DNA of 64,000 nt. Source: DASWJZ01 sp963739005 (lineage in GTDB: Bacteria > Pseudomonadota > Alphaproteobacteria > Rhizobiales > Afifellaceae). Under the pieces are notes generated by a model. It was not told the origin of the DNA. It saw only the letters and a list, made by a program, of their open reading frames with translations, and made no database searches. Position 1 is the stretch's first letter; each line of letters starts with the position of its first letter. The translations under genes and the position numbers were made by a program. Positions 27,828-35,841 of the stretch are shown piece by piece. The stretch spans positions 124,001 through 188,000 of the forward strand of contig CAVTYQ010000009.1 of NCBI GenBank assembly GCA_963739005.1, read 5' to 3'.

Positions 27828-28286
27828 ATGGTCCGCATCAGCCCGATCCGGGCAACCAATCTTGGCTCCGCCGTCTGGACGACGCGCGCGACGATCCGCT
27901 TCGGGCAATGCGACCCGGCCGGCATCGTCTACACGCCGGTCTATTTCGACCTCTTCAATGTCGCGATCGAGGAGTGGTATCCGGCCTCGCTCGGGATCGA
28001 CTACTACGCGCTGCTCCGCGACGAGAAGGTCGGCGTCGGCTATGGCCACGCCTCCGCCGACTTCCTCAGCGCGAGCGCCATGGGCGACGTGCTGGAGATC
28101 GCGATCGTCGTCGCGGATATCGGCCGATCGTCATTCACGCTGACGCTGCACGCTTTCAAGGGTGGAGACGAGGCGGTGCGCGGCCGGCTCGTGGTCGTCA
28201 CCACCTCGCTCGTCAAGCCGGGAGCGATACCGATCCCGGCGGCGCTTCGGCAGGCGCTCGAAGCTTACCAGGAACGGTGCCGCTGA
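27828..28286 (+). CDS. Acyl-CoA thioesterase (4-hydroxybenzoyl-CoA thioesterase family)
   Basis: 152-residue hot-dog-fold thioesterase. The catalytic loop FGQCDPAGIVYTPVYFDLFN contains the conserved Asp and the Tyr/Phe pattern of the 4-hydroxybenzoyl-CoA thioesterase branch, which cleaves aromatic acyl-CoAs. It is transcribed towards the aromatic operon (its stop is one base from the VOC gene stop), so it may release CoA from dead-end aryl-CoAs of that pathway. The ribosome-binding site is not obvious; the start is the first ATG giving the typical N-terminus. Confidence 0.8.
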   Translation: MVRISPIRATNLGSAVWTTRATIRFGQCDPAGIVYTPVYFDLFNVAIEEWYPASLGIDYYALLRDEKVGVGYGHASADFLSASAMGDVLEIAIVVADIGRSSFTLTLHAFKGGDEAVRGRLVVVTTSLVKPGAIPIPAALRQALEAYQERCR

Positions 28287-28287
28287 G

Positions 28288-28905
28288 CTATTTCGCCGGG
28301 TCTTTCGGCGACCATAGGATCGGCCCCCCGTCCTTCTCGTAGGCCATGCCTTGCGGGTAAGAAATCGCCTCGAGCTGCAGACCCCAGGGCGAGAGGAAGT
28401 AGAAGATGCTCTGGCCGGCCGCAGGCCCCTGATCGACCGGGAGGGGGCCGAAGAACGTCTCAATGCCCTTCGAGTCGAGATAGGCCTTCGCGGCTTTGAT
28501 ATCGTCCACATAGAAGGCAATGTGATAGCCGCCGACGTCGCTGTTCCTCGGCGTTACGACCTTCTGGTCGGGGGCGGTGTAGTTGAAGAGCTCGATGTTC
28601 GAGCCGTAGCCGCAGCGAATCTGCGTGATCTCCTGGATCACCGCTTTTGGATCGACGTGCAGCAGATCCTGCATGAAGGTGCCCTTGTCGTCGGCGAAGG
28701 GCCCGAATGACATCGCCTTTTCGCAACCGACGACGTTGACGAAGAAATCCACCGCCTGCGCCATGTCGGGCACGGTGATGCCGGTGTGGTCGTGGCCGCG
28801 CATGCCGGGGATGCCCTCGGCGTAAGCGCCGGAGACCAGTGCACCGCACCCGGCGGCGATCCCGAGCGCGACCAGCGCGGATTTGATTGACGGTCTTTTG
28901 TGCAT
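28288..28905 (-). CDS. Exported VOC-family (glyoxalase/dioxygenase superfamily) protein
   Basis: 205 residues: a signal peptide (about 1-29, ending AYA) followed by a vicinal-oxygen-chelate domain. Likely metal ligands are the His of DHTGITVPD, the His of GGYHIAFYVDD and the Glu of LQLEAIS. Most VOC enzymes are cytoplasmic; export is unusual and suggests action on a substrate in the periplasm. GGAGGGAGGG upstream gives a strong ribosome-binding site. Last gene of the long aromatic operon, 45 bases after the fused beta-oxidation gene. Reaction unknown. Confidence 0.7.
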   Translation of the reverse strand: MHKRPSIKSALVALGIAAGCGALVSGAYAEGIPGMRGHDHTGITVPDMAQAVDFFVNVVGCEKAMSFGPFADDKGTFMQDLLHVDPKAVIQEITQIRCGYGSNIELFNYTAPDQKVVTPRNSDVGGYHIAFYVDDIKAAKAYLDSKGIETFFGPLPVDQGPAAGQSIFYFLSPWGLQLEAISYPQGMAYEKDGGPILWSPKDPAK

Positions 28906-28950
28906 TGAACCCTCCCTCCAAACCCTTCCGGGACGGAAGGGTAAATCGCA

Positions 28951-31041
28951 TCATGTGTCGGCTGCGAGTGCGCCGAAGGTGCGGCCCGACGCAGCGAGTT
29001 GCTCAATTAGAGGCGCAGGTTTGAGGCTTTGCTCTCCGGTCTCGCTCGCGAGCGCATCGAGTTTGTCCCGGATCACCGCGAGGCCGAGCGCGTCGGCATA
29101 AAACATCGGCCCGCCCCGCCAGCGCGGAAAGCCGTAGCCACTGACCCAGACGACATCGATGTCGCCCGGTCGCGCGGCGATGCCGTCCTGAAGGATGCGC
29201 GCGCCCTCGTTGATGATCGGAAGGAGCAGCCGCCCGACGATCGCATCCTTGCTAATGGGACGGCGGGCGATCCCGAGTTGCTGCGCGGTCTCGGCGATGG
29301 TCGCTGCCACGTCGGGATCGGGGAGCGGCGCGCGCGATCCTTCGGCGTAGCGATAGAAGCCCTTGCCGCTCTTTTGCCCGAACCGGCCGAGCTCGCAGAG
29401 CGCGTCGGCGACGGGTGCCCGAAGGCCCTCCGCCTTTCGCATACTCCAGCCGATATCGAGACCGGCGAGATCGGTCGCGGCGAGCGGTCCCATGGGAAAG
29501 CCGAAATCGACCATCGCGGCGTCGACCTCCTGCGGGAGCGCACCCTCAAGCAGGACACGCTCCACTGCGGCGCTTCGTTGCCGCAGCATGCGGTTGCCGA
29601 CGAATCCATGTCCGTTGCCAACCACGACCGGCACCTTGCCGAGCCGGCGGGCGAGGGCGACAAGCGCTGCAAGCGTTTCGGGGGCCGTGTCGCGCCCACG
29701 CACGACCTCGACGAGGCGCATCACGTTGGCGGGACTGAAGAAATGCATGCCGGCGACCGCGCCCGGGCGGGCAGTCGCGCGCGCGATCTTGTCGATGTCG
29801 AGATAGGATGTGTTGGTGGCGAGGATCGTCGCAGTCCGCGTCAGCCGGTCGAGCGCGGCGAAGACTTCGCGTTTCAGATCCATGTCCTCGAAGACCGCTT
29901 CGACGACGAGGTCCGCTTCCCGGGCTCTCTCGATGTTCGCGCCCTCCACGGAGGCGATCCGGGACTCTGCTTCGCCCGCCGAGAGCCTGCCGCGCTTCGC
30001 GGCGTCGCGATAATTTCCGGCGATCCGCGCCAGCGCCCGTTTCAGCGCGGCGTCGTCGGTCTCGATCAGAAGCGAGGGTATGCCCGCGTCGGCAAACGCC
30101 ATCGCGATGCCGCTTCCCATCGTGCCGGCCCCGAGGATCGCAACCTTGTCGATCGCATGAGGCTTTGTGGCAGGCGGAAGAGCGGAAAGCTTCGCCGCGT
30201 TGCGCTCGGCGAAGAAGAGATGACGGAGAGCCTTCGACTGATCGCCGAAGACGAGTTCGCCGAAGAGCGCACGCTCGCGTTCAAGCCCCGCGTCGAAAGG
30301 CAGATCGAGCGCTGCCCGGACCGCCTCGACGCAGGCGTACGGCGCGCTCTGGCCACGCGCGCGTTTCGTCAGGTCCGCGGCCGCCGCGTCGAAACGCGAC
30401 CGGTCGGCCCGATCCTCGGCGAGCTTCGCGTTCTCGTCGCGGAGACGGCGAAGCTTTCCGGCTGCCGCGAGTTCCCGGGCGAGCGCGATGGCGGACTCGG
30501 TGAGGTCGCCCTCGGCGATCGAATCGACGAGACCATCGTGAAGCGCATCCGCGGCCAACACCGGCTCGCCGCCGACGATGATCCTGAGGGCGACGAAGGC
30601 GCCGACGGCGCGCGGGAGGCGCTGCGTCCCACCGCCCCCCGGCAAGAGCCCGAGTTTCACCTCCGGCTGGCCCAAGCGGGTCGTCGGCGCGGCAATTCGC
30701 GCATGGCATCCGAGCGCAAGCTCGAGCCCGCCGCCGAGCGCCGTTCCATGCAGCGCGGCAACGACCGGCTTGCTCATCCCTTCGAGGACGGCGGCGATGT
30801 CGTTGATGAGCGGCTTCTGGCGCGGTCTGCCGAACTCCTTGATGTCGGCGCCGGCCACGAACGTCCGGCCGGCGCAGGCGATCACGGCGGCCTCGACCGC
30901 GCCATCCGCCTCGATACCGTTCAGGGCATCCAGAAGGCCGGCGCGAACAGCATGGGAAAGCGCGTTGACCGGCGGATTGTCGATCGTGATGACCGCAACG
31001 CCTTCGTCCACATCGACCCGAACGAGCGGTAGGTCGTTCAT
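28951..31041 (-). CDS. Fused enoyl-CoA hydratase / 3-hydroxyacyl-CoA dehydrogenase (FadJ-like)
   Basis: 696 residues. The N-terminal crotonase part shows AGADIKEFG, HGTALGGGLELAL and GQPEVKLGLLPGGGGTQ, carrying the oxyanion hole and both catalytic Glu positions. From about residue 290 a 3-hydroxyacyl-CoA dehydrogenase follows, with NAD-binding ILGAGTMGSGIA, catalytic-His block MHFFSPANVM and GNGHGFVGNRML, then the C-terminal dehydrogenase repeats. It would hydrate and oxidise the ring-derived CoA ester. The open frame runs to 31410, but ATG 31041 overlaps the RidA stop (ATGA), giving the normal length. Part of the 2-aminobenzoyl-CoA operon. Confidence 0.9.
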   Translation of the reverse strand: MNDLPLVRVDVDEGVAVITIDNPPVNALSHAVRAGLLDALNGIEADGAVEAAVIACAGRTFVAGADIKEFGRPRQKPLINDIAAVLEGMSKPVVAALHGTALGGGLELALGCHARIAAPTTRLGQPEVKLGLLPGGGGTQRLPRAVGAFVALRIIVGGEPVLAADALHDGLVDSIAEGDLTESAIALARELAAAGKLRRLRDENAKLAEDRADRSRFDAAAADLTKRARGQSAPYACVEAVRAALDLPFDAGLERERALFGELVFGDQSKALRHLFFAERNAAKLSALPPATKPHAIDKVAILGAGTMGSGIAMAFADAGIPSLLIETDDAALKRALARIAGNYRDAAKRGRLSAGEAESRIASVEGANIERAREADLVVEAVFEDMDLKREVFAALDRLTRTATILATNTSYLDIDKIARATARPGAVAGMHFFSPANVMRLVEVVRGRDTAPETLAALVALARRLGKVPVVVGNGHGFVGNRMLRQRSAAVERVLLEGALPQEVDAAMVDFGFPMGPLAATDLAGLDIGWSMRKAEGLRAPVADALCELGRFGQKSGKGFYRYAEGSRAPLPDPDVAATIAETAQQLGIARRPISKDAIVGRLLLPIINEGARILQDGIAARPGDIDVVWVSGYGFPRWRGGPMFYADALGLAVIRDKLDALASETGEQSLKPAPLIEQLAASGRTFGALAADT

Positions 31042-31493
31042 GCCTTGTCGAGCACCGCCGTCGCCTCGATCTCGACCTTGGCGGCGTCTTCCACGAGCGC
31101 GCTCACTTCCACCAGCGTCATCGAGGGGAAATTCCGGCCGATGACGCTTCGGTAGGCTTCGCCGACTTCCTTCAGCCGCGCACAGTATTCGTGCTTGTCG
31201 GTGACGTACCAGGTCAGGCGGACGAGATGCTCGGGCCGGCCGCCGGCCTCCGCCAGCACGGCGACAATGTTTTCCAGCGCCTGCCGTGTCTGGGCGACGA
31301 AGTCGTCGCTCTCGAACACCTGCGCGGCGTTCCAGCCGATCTGCCCGCCGACGAAGACCATGGGACCGGACGCGACGATTCCGTTCGCGTAGCCGGAGGT
31401 GGGTTTCCAACCCTGCGGATGCAGCGTTCGTCTGCCCTCGCTCTTAAGCATCGTGGTCGTTTCTCTGCCGTCTATTGTGGTTGAATTGGGCAT
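31038..31493 (-). CDS. RidA family protein (enamine/imine deaminase-like)
   Basis: 151 residues of the YjgF/YER057c/UK114 family. Recognisable blocks are YANGIVASGPMVFVGGQIGW, QALENIVAVLAEAGG and LVEVSALVEDAAKVEIEATA; the last contains the region of the usual Arg, replaced here by non-Arg residues, as in many aromatic-cluster RidA paralogues. RidA hydrolyses reactive enamines or imines; in this operon it could release ammonia from the non-aromatic amino-cyclohexenone CoA made by ACMR (inference). AGGA before ATG 31493, eight bases after the ligase gene, favours this start; ATG 31451 is the alternative. Confidence 0.8.
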   Translation of the reverse strand: MPNSTTIDGRETTTMLKSEGRRTLHPQGWKPTSGYANGIVASGPMVFVGGQIGWNAAQVFESDDFVAQTRQALENIVAVLAEAGGRPEHLVRLTWYVTDKHEYCARLKEVGEAYRSVIGRNFPSMTLVEVSALVEDAAKVEIEATAVLDKA

Positions 31494-31500
31494 GGGCGTC

Positions 31501-33123
31501 CTACGGCAGCGTCTGCCGCAGGAGGAAGCGGCGCGCTTTGCCCGTCGCCGTTTTCGGCAGCGTGTCGACAAAGCGGATCGAGCGCGGAAAATTGTGCGGA
31601 GCGATCGCCGCCTTTACGTGATCCTGCAGGCGCTTGACGGCGGCCGCGCTGCCGGTCTCGCCCGGCGCCAGCACGATGAACGCCTTGACGATCTCGCCGC
31701 GTTCCCTGTCGGGAATGCCGACCACAGCGCAGTCGGCCACGGACGAGTTGGAGAGAAGCGCCGCTTCGACCTCGGGCGCGGCGATGCGCTCGCCCGCCGA
31801 CACGATCAAATCGTCGGCGCGCGCCACGAAATGGAAGCGCCCGTCCACGTCCTCGATAAACATGTCGCCGGTGAGGTTCCAGCCGTCGCGGACAAAGTCG
31901 CGCTGTCTTGGATCGTCGAGGTAGCGGCAGCCGGTCGGGCCGCGGACCGCAAGGTGGCCGACCGTTCCGTGCGGCGCTTCACGCATGTCGTCGTCGAGAA
32001 CCTTCGCCTCGTAGCCGGCGACCGGGCGCCCGCAGGTTCCGGCGACGGTGTCGCCCAACCGGTTCGAGATGAAGATGTGCAGCATCTCGGTCCCGCCGAT
32101 GCCGTCGAGGAGAGGAACGCCGAAGCGCGCGGTCCAGGATTCGAAGGTCTTCGCGGACAGCGCGTCGCCGGCCGAAACCGCGGCGCGAAGCGAGGCGAGG
32201 TCCGAAGGCGCGCATTTCAGCGCGAGAAGGCGGTGGTAGGTGGAGGGGCTCGCAAACGCGATCGTGGCCTTGTAGGTCTTGATCTCGCCGACCAGGTCGG
32301 CTGCCGACGCCTCCTCAAGGAGAACTGAAGCGGCGCCGAAGCGGAGCGGAAAGACGACCAGCGCGCCGAGCCCGAATGTGAAGGCGAGGGGGGTCGTGCC
32401 AACGACAATATCGTCTGGCGTGATGCCGAGAATTTCCTTCGCGTAGCTGTCGGCGATGGCGAGGAGATCGCGGTGGAAATGCACCGCCGCCTTCGGCTCG
32501 CCCGTCGCGCCCGTCGAGAACGCGATGATCGCAACGTCGTCGCGGCTCGCCTTAAAGGCGTCGAAGAGCACCGGCTTGCCGAGCGCTATCCGGTCGAGCT
32601 CGGCATCGAAATTGGCGGTGCCGTCGAAGCCGATCACCTTCTGCAGGAACCGGCTCGATTTGGCGGCGGTGATGAGCTCGTCCATGAGCCGCGTGTCGCA
32701 GAGCGCGAGCTTCACCTCGGCCTTGTCGATCGCCTTGCCAAGATCGGTCGCCTTGAGGGAGGGGACCGTGTTGACGACGACCGCGCCGGCCTTCAAGGCG
32801 GCGAGCCAGCAGGCGACCATCGCCGGATTGTTGGCGGAACGGATCAGCACCCGGTTTCCGGGGACGACGCCAAGGTCTTCGACAAGCGCGCGCGCGAGCC
32901 GATTGGTCCAGTCTGAAAGCTCCTTGTAGGTTCTGAGCCGCCCGTGGCCGATCAGTGCGGTGTGGTCGCCAAAGCCTCGCTCGACCATGCGATCGGTGAG
33001 CTCCGCTCCGACATTCAGGCTTTCGGGATAGTCGAAGCCGTCGAGCAGAAATTTCGGCCACGTCTCTGCCGGCGGCAGATGATCGCGGGAAAACGTATCG
33101 AGATGCGCCGAGGGCCCAAGCAT
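31501..33123 (-). CDS. Benzoate/2-aminobenzoate-CoA ligase family enzyme
   Basis: 540-residue adenylate-forming enzyme that activates an aromatic acid with ATP and CoA. Motifs: phosphate loop FSTGATGEPKAAVH, the A5-like DGIGGTEMLHIF, A7/A8 LTGDMFIEDVDGRFHFVAR, and the catalytic lysine in LPKTATGKARRF. The GGTEMLHIF block and length are those of the benzoate-CoA ligase branch. With ACMR in the same operon the likely substrate is 2-aminobenzoate (anthranilate), as in the abmG genes of Azoarcus evansii; salicylate is the main alternative. The ATG lies directly beside the acyl-CoA dehydrogenase stop. Confidence 0.85.
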   Translation of the reverse strand: MLGPSAHLDTFSRDHLPPAETWPKFLLDGFDYPESLNVGAELTDRMVERGFGDHTALIGHGRLRTYKELSDWTNRLARALVEDLGVVPGNRVLIRSANNPAMVACWLAALKAGAVVVNTVPSLKATDLGKAIDKAEVKLALCDTRLMDELITAAKSSRFLQKVIGFDGTANFDAELDRIALGKPVLFDAFKASRDDVAIIAFSTGATGEPKAAVHFHRDLLAIADSYAKEILGITPDDIVVGTTPLAFTFGLGALVVFPLRFGAASVLLEEASAADLVGEIKTYKATIAFASPSTYHRLLALKCAPSDLASLRAAVSAGDALSAKTFESWTARFGVPLLDGIGGTEMLHIFISNRLGDTVAGTCGRPVAGYEAKVLDDDMREAPHGTVGHLAVRGPTGCRYLDDPRQRDFVRDGWNLTGDMFIEDVDGRFHFVARADDLIVSAGERIAAPEVEAALLSNSSVADCAVVGIPDRERGEIVKAFIVLAPGETGSAAAVKRLQDHVKAAIAPHNFPRSIRFVDTLPKTATGKARRFLLRQTLP

Positions 33124-34272
33124 TTATTTTTCCCCCAGGGTTTGACGCGCGATCACGATTTTCTGCACGTCGGAGGCGCCTTCGTAGATGCGGAGCGCGC
33201 GGATCTCGCGATAGAGCCGCTCTACCACGGAGCCCGCGCGGACGCCGTCACCGCCATGGAGCTGCACCGCCTTGTCGATGACGATCTGCGCGCGGTCGGT
33301 GGCAAAGAGTTTCGCCATCGAGGCCTCGCGCGAGACGCGGGCGGCGCCTTGATCCTTCGTCCAAGCGGCGCGGTAGACGAGAAGCGCGGCGGCGTCGATA
33401 TCGAGCGCCATCTCGGCGACGTGACCCTGCACCATCTGCAGTTCCATCATCGCTTCGCCGAAGAGCTCGCGGCTCTTCACGCGCTGAAGCGTCTCGTCGA
33501 GCGCGCGGCGGGCAAAGCCGAGCGCGGCTGCGCCGACTGTCGAGCGGAACACGTCGAGGACGCTCATCGCGATCCGAAAACCTTCGCCCGGGCGCCCGAT
33601 CATCATCGATTCCGGCAGACGCAGGTTGTTGAAGCGAAGGCGGGCGAGGGGATGCGGCGCGATCACCAAGAGGCGCTCGACGATCTCGAGCCCATCAGCT
33701 TCGGCCGGCACCAGGAAGGCGGAAATTCCCTTCGCGCCAGGAGCTTCGCCGGTCCGCGCGAAGACGACATAGAAATCCGCGATGCCGCCGTTCGAGATCC
33801 AGGTCTTCTCGCCATCGAGCCGATAGAAGTTGCCCGCCTTGGTCGCCGTCATGACCATGCTGGCGACGTCCGATCCCGACTTCGTCTCCGACAGAGCGAA
33901 GGCCGCGATGGCGCGCCCTTCGCGCGTCTTCTTCAGCCATTTCTTCTGCTCGGAGCTGCCGAAAAGCGAAAGCGCGCCGGTCCCGAGTCCCTGCATGGCG
34001 AAGGCGAAATCGGCGAGGCCGTCATAGCGGGCGAGCGTCTCGCGCGCGAGGCAGAGCGTGCGCACGTCGAGCGTGCCGCCGCCGTCAGGATCGGGCGCCG
34101 TGTGCCGCAGCCACCCATCGCGGCCGAAGCGATTCACCAGGTCGCGGCAAGCGGCGTCGACATCGGTGTGATCGACCGGCAAATTCGCCGCGCACCATGT
34201 TTCGAGCGCGGCGTGGAAGGCGCGATGGCGGTCCTCGAAGAACGGCCAGGCGAGGAAGCTTTGGTCCGCCAT
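33124..34272 (-). CDS. Acyl-CoA dehydrogenase
   Basis: 382-residue FAD-dependent acyl-CoA dehydrogenase. Visible: ALSETKSGSDVASMVMTA (flavin/substrate region), KTWISNGG, and the C-terminal QLHGGDGVRAGSVVERLYRE with the putative catalytic Glu in IYEGASDVQKI. It would introduce a double bond into the alicyclic CoA intermediate. Its ATG overlaps the stop of the upstream hydratase (TGATG). The reading frame is open to 34404, but that extension is Arg-rich and lacks family similarity, so it is excluded. Confidence 0.88.
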   Translation of the reverse strand: MADQSFLAWPFFEDRHRAFHAALETWCAANLPVDHTDVDAACRDLVNRFGRDGWLRHTAPDPDGGGTLDVRTLCLARETLARYDGLADFAFAMQGLGTGALSLFGSSEQKKWLKKTREGRAIAAFALSETKSGSDVASMVMTATKAGNFYRLDGEKTWISNGGIADFYVVFARTGEAPGAKGISAFLVPAEADGLEIVERLLVIAPHPLARLRFNNLRLPESMMIGRPGEGFRIAMSVLDVFRSTVGAAALGFARRALDETLQRVKSRELFGEAMMELQMVQGHVAEMALDIDAAALLVYRAAWTKDQGAARVSREASMAKLFATDRAQIVIDKAVQLHGGDGVRAGSVVERLYREIRALRIYEGASDVQKIVIARQTLGEK

Positions 34273-35084
34273 CAGTCGCCCTCGAAGACTGGTTTTTCCT
34301 TGGTGACGAAGGCGCGATAGGCGCGCTCGAAGTCGCGCGTCTTCATCATGAGCGCCTGCGCCTGTGCCTCGGATTCGATCGCCTGGTCGAGGCTCATCGA
34401 CCATTCCTGCAGAAGCTGCGTCTTGGTCATCGCGTGCGCGAGGGTCGGTCCGCTGGCGAGACCCTGTGCGAAGGCGATCGCCTCCGCTTCGAGGGTCGCC
34501 GCGGGGACGACGCGATTGAAGAAGCCCCAGCGCCCGCCTTCCTCCGCGGTCATCGTGCGACCCGTATAGAGAAGCTCAGCGGCGCGACCCTGGCCGATGA
34601 TGCGCGGGAGGATTGCGCAGGCGCCCATGTCGCAGCCGGCGAGGCCGACACGGGTGAAAAGAAAGGCGGTCTTCGCCTCAGGCGTCGCGAAGCGGATATC
34701 GGAGGCCATGGCGATGATGGCGCCGGCGCCGACGCAGACGCCGTCGACCGCCGCGACGATCGGCTTGCCGCAATGGAGCATGGCCTTGACGAGATCGCCG
34801 GTCATGCGGGTGAAGGCGAGGAGAGCCTTCATGTCCATGCCGACGAGCGGGCCGATGATCTCGTGCACGTCGCCGCCGGACGAGAAGTTGCCGCCGTTCG
34901 ACGCGAAGACCACGGCCTTCACATCGTCGGCCTCGGGCACGGCGCGAAAGGTATCGCGAAGCTCGGCGTAGCTTTCGAAGGTGAGGGGGTTCTTCCGCTC
35001 CGGGCGGTCGAGCGCGATCACCGCGACCGCGCCCTCCATGCGCCAGCGGAAATGGGAAGGCTTCAGCCGAGCCATGTCAGCCAT
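34272..35084 (-). CDS. Enoyl-CoA hydratase/isomerase family protein
   Basis: 270-residue crotonase. It has NGGNFSSGGDVHEI and DGVCVGAGAIIAMASDIRFA (oxyanion-hole helix), followed by FLFTRVGLAGCDMGACAILPR. The Glu usually found in the second catalytic segment is replaced by the GCDMGA context, so hydratase chemistry may be altered; ring-hydrolase or isomerase activity is possible. It overlaps the SDR gene by eight bases and belongs to the operon for 2-aminobenzoyl-CoA breakdown, where a ring-opening crotonase is needed. Confidence 0.85.
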   Translation of the reverse strand: MADMARLKPSHFRWRMEGAVAVIALDRPERKNPLTFESYAELRDTFRAVPEADDVKAVVFASNGGNFSSGGDVHEIIGPLVGMDMKALLAFTRMTGDLVKAMLHCGKPIVAAVDGVCVGAGAIIAMASDIRFATPEAKTAFLFTRVGLAGCDMGACAILPRIIGQGRAAELLYTGRTMTAEEGGRWGFFNRVVPAATLEAEAIAFAQGLASGPTLAHAMTKTQLLQEWSMSLDQAIESEAQAQALMMKTRDFERAYRAFVTKEKPVFEGD

Positions 35085-35841
35085 GCGCCAGCTCCGGAAT
35101 TGCGATCGCCTGCCCGGTTATCCCGTCCGAGCCCGGGCTGCAAAGTCTCAGCACGAGAGCGGCAACTTCCTCCGCCTCGATGATGCGCCCGTCGGTATTG
35201 AAGTCTGCCAAGATCTGCCGGGCTTCTTCGTCGCTCCGTCCTGTCTTGTCGATGATCGTCCTGACACTTTGCTCAAGCATTGGCGTCGCGGTATAGCCGG
35301 GGCAGACGGCGTTGACGGTGATGCCGGTGCCGGCGGTCTCCGCGGCCAGCGTGCGCGCCAGCCCGACGGCACCGTGTTTCGCCGCCGCGTACCCCGCCGC
35401 GTAGGCGTGGCCTTCCAGCCCGGCGATGGAGGCAATCACGACGAGCCGGCCCCAGTCCGCACCGGCCATCGCCTTTATGCCTTCGCGCAGCGTCAGGAAG
35501 ACGCCGGTGAGATTGACGGCGATCATCCGCTCGAAGCTCTCAAGACTGGTGCGCGCGAAGGAGGCGCTTTCCGCCGCGCCGGCATTGGCGACGACGATGG
35601 AGAGCGGACCGGTTCTCTCCGCGGCTTCGTTGAACGCAGCTGCGACCGAGGCCTCGTCGGCGACGTCGGCCACGAGGGCGTTCATGCCGGCGTGCTTCTT
35701 CGCTAGCACTTCCAGCGGCTCGCGACGGCGACCTGTGATCGTCACGTTCGCTCCAGCCTCAGCGAGTGCGACGGCGATCGCAGCGCCGATGCCGGTGCCG
35801 CCACCGGTGACGAGCGCATGTTTTCCGGAGAGCGCGCCCAT
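35077..35841 (-). CDS. Short-chain dehydrogenase (3-hydroxyacyl-CoA type)
   Basis: 254-residue classical SDR. Cofactor motif TGGGTGIG, structural NAG (VVANAGAAES), catalytic Ser region ASIAGLEG and the YxxxK pair in GYAAAKHG are all present. The T-G-R-R pattern after strand 2 favours NADP. It would oxidise or reduce an alicyclic hydroxy/oxo-CoA ester. ATG 35841 overlaps the ACMR stop (TGATG), so the two are co-translated; the longer frame to 35967 is a poor Arg-rich extension. Confidence 0.88.
   Translation of the reverse strand: MGALSGKHALVTGGGTGIGAAIAVALAEAGANVTITGRRREPLEVLAKKHAGMNALVADVADEASVAAAFNEAAERTGPLSIVVANAGAAESASFARTSLESFERMIAVNLTGVFLTLREGIKAMAGADWGRLVVIASIAGLEGHAYAAGYAAAKHGAVGLARTLAAETAGTGITVNAVCPGYTATPMLEQSVRTIIDKTGRSDEEARQILADFNTDGRIIEAEEVAALVLRLCSPGSDGITGQAIAIPELAHG

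Noticed and set aside
29029..31032. A 667-codon plus-strand frame
   Set aside because: Antisense shadow of the fused beta-oxidation gene, without motifs.
31042..31410. Extension of the fused hydratase/dehydrogenase to 31410
   Set aside because: The extension is out of frame over the well-supported RidA gene and is Arg-rich.
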